In this document: piece after piece, positions 61,335 through 64,000 of the stretch
How the letters are laid out: the number at the start of each line of letters is the position of its first letter
Position numbering within the stretch: position 1 is the first letter of the stretch
Assembly (NCBI RefSeq): GCF_013364195.1
Contig: NZ_CP054918.1
Location: 3,585,001-3,649,000, forward strand
DNA length: 64,000 nt
Direction: 5' to 3'
Source of the DNA: Streptomyces sp. NA04227
GTDB taxonomy: Bacteria; Actinomycetota; Actinomycetes; Streptomycetales; Streptomycetaceae
Notes under the pieces: generated by a model
Databases searched by the model: none
The model's input: the letters and a program-made list of their open reading frames with translations, nothing else
Told to the model about the DNA's origin: nothing
Made by a program: the position numbers and the translations under genes

Positions 61335-61904
61335 AGCGGCCGTGCGCGCGGCCCTGGCCGGATCCGAGTGGTCCGGGCGGCGGACACGGAGCGGCAGGCA
61401 CGGCCCGTACGGACGCGGCAGTACGCGCGCGGCGGGACCGAGGTGGCGGAGCGGACGCGGTGACAGCGGCCGCGCGGTAGCGCACAGCGCACACGGCCGG
61501 TAGCACACACGGCCGGTGCCGATGGGTCATCAGTACCGCGGGCCAGTACCCGTGGTGATGCTTTGACCACCGCCCTCCGTGACCCGTAACCCGTAACCCG
61601 TAATCGCTCACCCGACCGGCACCGTCGCCGTCGCGCACCTCTCGAACACCGGGCCGCGCGCCCGGTTCACAACGGCCGGGCTCTCGCGCCCGAACCGTCC
61701 CAACACCCAGGCAGGAGCGCCTGGTTACGCATCCCGGCAGTCGCCGGGGCTTGGGCGGCAGGACTCAACGACACCGTGGTCGGTCCGGCGTACACACACA
61801 CCCGCGTACCCCAGTGGGCCATCCCGCTGGTCGCCCGCTTTGCCAGTGACACCCCCTGTTCAATCCGACGCGCCTGCCACTGGCGCGCCCAGGAGGAAGC
61901 TGAC
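61335..61904. other. Intergenic, no gene seen
   Basis: 570 bases. It contains short repeats, CACACGGCCGGT twice (61489-61516) and CCCGTAA three times (61583-61601), and must hold the promoter of the carbonic anhydrase/SulP pair. No supported gene. Confidence 0.5.
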
Positions 61905-62489
61905 ATGCAGCCTTTCATCGACAACGCGCGGGCCTTCGGCGCCCGCAACGCCGCGGGGGCCGGACTCGCCCGGCTCGCCGAAGGCCAGTCCCCGCAGGTC
62001 CTGTTCATCACATGCTCGGACTCGCGGGTCATCCCGTCCCTGATCACCGGCGCCGGCCCCGGCGAGCTCTTCGAGCTGCGCACCGCGGGCAACATCGTTC
62101 CCCCGCACGACGCGGGCCCCACCTCGGAGGCGGCGACCATCGAGTACGCCGTGTCCGTGCTCGGCGTCACGGACATCGTGGTCTGCGGCCACTCGCACTG
62201 CGGTGCCGTCGGCGCGCTCGTACGCGGTGACGACCTGACCGCCGTGCCCGCCGTACGCGACTGGCTCCAGCACGCCGCCGACACGCCCGACGGGAAACAG
62301 GACGACCCGGCCGTCGCCGACGCCGTGCAGCACCATGTGCTCGCCCAGCTGCTGCGGCTGCGCTCGTACCCCTGTGTCCAGACCGCGCTGGAGGAGGGGC
62401 GGATCAGCCTGCACGCCTGGTTCTACGAGGTGCACACGGGCGGCGTGCTCACGCACCGGTCCGAGACCGACTCCTTCGCAGCGCTCTGA
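61905..62489 (+). CDS. Beta-class carbonic anhydrase
   Basis: 194 residues interconverting CO2 and bicarbonate. Zinc ligands Cys37 (CSDSR, with the Asp39/Arg41 dyad), His96 and Cys99 (GHSHCGAV). FELRTAGNIVPP and EYAVSVLGV are family hallmarks. AGGAGG 8 bases before the ATG. The next gene, a SulP transporter, starts 14 bases after the stop, so the two are one operon: the transporter probably imports bicarbonate that the enzyme equilibrates in the cytoplasm. Confidence 0.95.
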   Translation: MQPFIDNARAFGARNAAGAGLARLAEGQSPQVLFITCSDSRVIPSLITGAGPGELFELRTAGNIVPPHDAGPTSEAATIEYAVSVLGVTDIVVCGHSHCGAVGALVRGDDLTAVPAVRDWLQHAADTPDGKQDDPAVADAVQHHVLAQLLRLRSYPCVQTALEEGRISLHAWFYEVHTGGVLTHRSETDSFAAL

Positions 62490-62503
62490 AGGGGCGAGTA
62501 CCC

Positions 62504-63991
62504 GTGAACTTCCGTGATCTGACCCCCAGTTCTCTCAGTTTCCGTCATATCAAGGAGGACTTCGCGTCCTCCGTCGTCGTCTTCCTCGTCGCGCTGCCGC
62601 TGTGCGTGGGCGTCGCGGTGGCCTCCGGGGTGCCCGCCGAACTGGGCATCGTCACCGGCATCGTCGGCGGCCTGGTCACCGGCATGCTGCCCGGCAGCAG
62701 CCTCCAGGTGTCCGGGCCCGCCGCCGGTCTGACCGTGCTCTGCTACGAAGCGGTCCAGGAACACGGGCTGCCCGCGCTCGGCGTCATCGTGCTGGCCACC
62801 GGGCTGCTCCAGCTCGGCATGGGGGCGCTGCGCTGGGGCCGTTGGTTCCGCGCGATCTCCGTCGCCGTGGTCGAGGGCATGCTCGCCGGTATCGGGCTCG
62901 TCCTGATCGCCGGACAGCTCTACTCGATGGCGAAGACCAAGGCGCCGGAGTCCGGCATCGACAAGATCACCGGGCTGCCCGAGATGTTCGTCGACGCCGC
63001 GGGCTCCTCCTCCGCCCGCGCCTCGCTGCTCCTGGGCATCGGCACCATCGCCGTACTCGTGCTGTGGAAGAAGCTCCCGAAGAAGGTCACCACGGTGCCG
63101 GGCGCACTGGCGGCGGTGGCACTGGCCACCATCGTGGCGCTCGCCTTCGACCTGCCGGTCGCCAAGGTCACCGTCGAGGGGCTGTTCTCCACGATCCAGC
63201 CGCCCCCGATGGACGAGTTCGGCGGGCTCGCCGAGGTCGGCATGCTCAGCACGATCGTCGCGTTCACGCTGATCGCCTCCGCGGAGAGCCTGTTCAGCGC
63301 GGCGGCCGTGGACCGTCTGCACGACGGTCAACGCACCGACTACGACAAGGAGTTGATGGCCCAGGGCGCGGGCAACACCGTCTGCGGTGTGCTCGGCGCG
63401 CTGCCGATGACCGCGGTCATCGTGCGCAGTGCCACCAACGTGCAGGCGGGCGCGAAGACCAAGGCGTCGCGGGTGATGCACGGCGGATGGCTGCTGCTGT
63501 TCGCCGCGCTGCTGCCCGCCGCGCTCGGCATCATCCCGATCGCCGCGCTCGCGGGCATCCTGATCCACGCCGGGTTCAAGCTCATTCCGCTCAAGGCGCT
63601 TGTGGAGCTGTGGCGTTCGCACCGGGGCGAGGCGGTCGTCCTGGTCGCCACCGCGGTCTCGATCGTCACGATCAGCATGTTCGAGGGCGTCCTCATCGGC
63701 CTGGCCCTCGCGGTGATCAAGACGGCCTGGGAGGCCTCGCACATCCGTCTGGAGATCGTCGACAAGGGCGCCGGACCGGTACAGGCGCACCTCTCCGGCA
63801 ACGCCACCTTCCTCCGACTCCCCAAGATCCTGGACCAGTTGGAGGCTCTGCCGCAGGACCGTCCGGTGGAACTCCACCTGGATCAGGTGCACCACCTGGA
63901 CCACGCGTGCCGGACAGCTCTGGAGAACTGGGCCGAGCGGCACAGCGACCAGGGGACCGAGCCGGTGAAGGTGAATATGGCCGGGGTCTGA
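62504..63991 (+). CDS. SulP-family anion transporter, probably bicarbonate
   Basis: 495 residues. GTG start. Ten or more membrane helices (VVVFLVALPLCVGVAVASG at the first) with SulP landmarks: GSSLQVSGPAAGLTVL (anion site), ALPMTAVIVRSATNVQAGAK and AESLFSAAAVDRLHDGQRT. The C-terminus (about 430-495) is a short STAS-like domain (AHLSGNATFLRLPKILDQLE, RPVELHLDQVHHLDHACRT). SulP proteins move sulfate, bicarbonate or dicarboxylates; the carbonic anhydrase 14 bases upstream points to bicarbonate, as in BicA-type transporters. Confidence 0.92.
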   Translation: MNFRDLTPSSLSFRHIKEDFASSVVVFLVALPLCVGVAVASGVPAELGIVTGIVGGLVTGMLPGSSLQVSGPAAGLTVLCYEAVQEHGLPALGVIVLATGLLQLGMGALRWGRWFRAISVAVVEGMLAGIGLVLIAGQLYSMAKTKAPESGIDKITGLPEMFVDAAGSSSARASLLLGIGTIAVLVLWKKLPKKVTTVPGALAAVALATIVALAFDLPVAKVTVEGLFSTIQPPPMDEFGGLAEVGMLSTIVAFTLIASAESLFSAAAVDRLHDGQRTDYDKELMAQGAGNTVCGVLGALPMTAVIVRSATNVQAGAKTKASRVMHGGWLLLFAALLPAALGIIPIAALAGILIHAGFKLIPLKALVELWRSHRGEAVVLVATAVSIVTISMFEGVLIGLALAVIKTAWEASHIRLEIVDKGAGPVQAHLSGNATFLRLPKILDQLEALPQDRPVELHLDQVHHLDHACRTALENWAERHSDQGTEPVKVNMAGV

Positions 63992-64000
63992 GGAGCCTGA

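Overview
The window is high-GC (roughly 70% by eye) actinobacterial DNA. Third codon positions are almost always G/C, GTG and TTG starts are common, Shine-Dalgarno sites are GGAGG-type, and several genes belong to families typical of Streptomyces (WhiJ-like regulator with DUF397 partner, DUF6480, SCO4225-like membrane protein, ROK and TetR regulators with divergent targets). I infer a Streptomyces chromosome, probably partly in accessory sequence, but cannot name the species. I saw no rRNA, tRNA, CRISPR array, transposase or phage gene.

Layout. 1-13.6 kb: end of a discoidin-domain protein, a ROK regulator, a small SAP/Rho-N-like protein, then a minus-strand operon (flavin monooxygenase, short-chain dehydrogenase, alpha/beta hydrolase) divergent from a VirS-like AraC regulator; this resembles a trimmed mycobacterial mymA locus. 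Next come a HelR-type RNA polymerase-recycling helicase with a rifamycin-associated-element-like palindrome, a secreted GH89 alpha-N-acetylglucosaminidase, and a second, divergent ROK regulator. 13.6-25 kb: secreted proteins of unknown function, a GNAT enzyme, a secreted lipase with a PucR-type neighbour, an NmrA-like reductase/TetR pair around a clear operator, a tandem universal stress protein, a decayed VapBC pair and a methyltransferase. 25-38 kb: a Fur-family regulator divergent from katG, a TerD-like protein, pyruvate carboxylase with a strong terminator, DUF6480, an APH-fold kinase, DUF4331, and a bicovalent-flavin oxidase.

38-54.6 kb: SCO4225-like membrane protein, an XRE-like regulator, a zincin lipoprotein, a repeat-rich protein, an AbiEii-type nucleotidyltransferase toxin with a short upstream partner, an O-methyltransferase, a beta-propeller protein, a GNAT enzyme, and a cupin plus ABM monooxygenase divergent from a GlxA-like regulator. 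54.6-60.6 kb is the most unusual part, a nearly continuous minus-strand array: two HTH/DUF5753 (WhiJ-like) regulators, a DUF397 protein with a doubled motif, two paralogous 'small protein + DUF6879' modules and, between the modules, a 45-residue Gly/Asp-rich peptide gene, a 14-bp hairpin, and an arginase-like protein carrying a DAHHD metal motif. I read that centre as a candidate ribosomal-peptide cassette. An AbaA-like ATPase is divergent from the array. The window ends with a beta-carbonic anhydrase/SulP pair, probably for CO2/bicarbonate handling.

A pattern that cuts across the window is in-frame expansion of 6-12 bp repeats at protein ends and linkers in at least eight genes, including a tract that sits where the second ROK protein should have its zinc motif.
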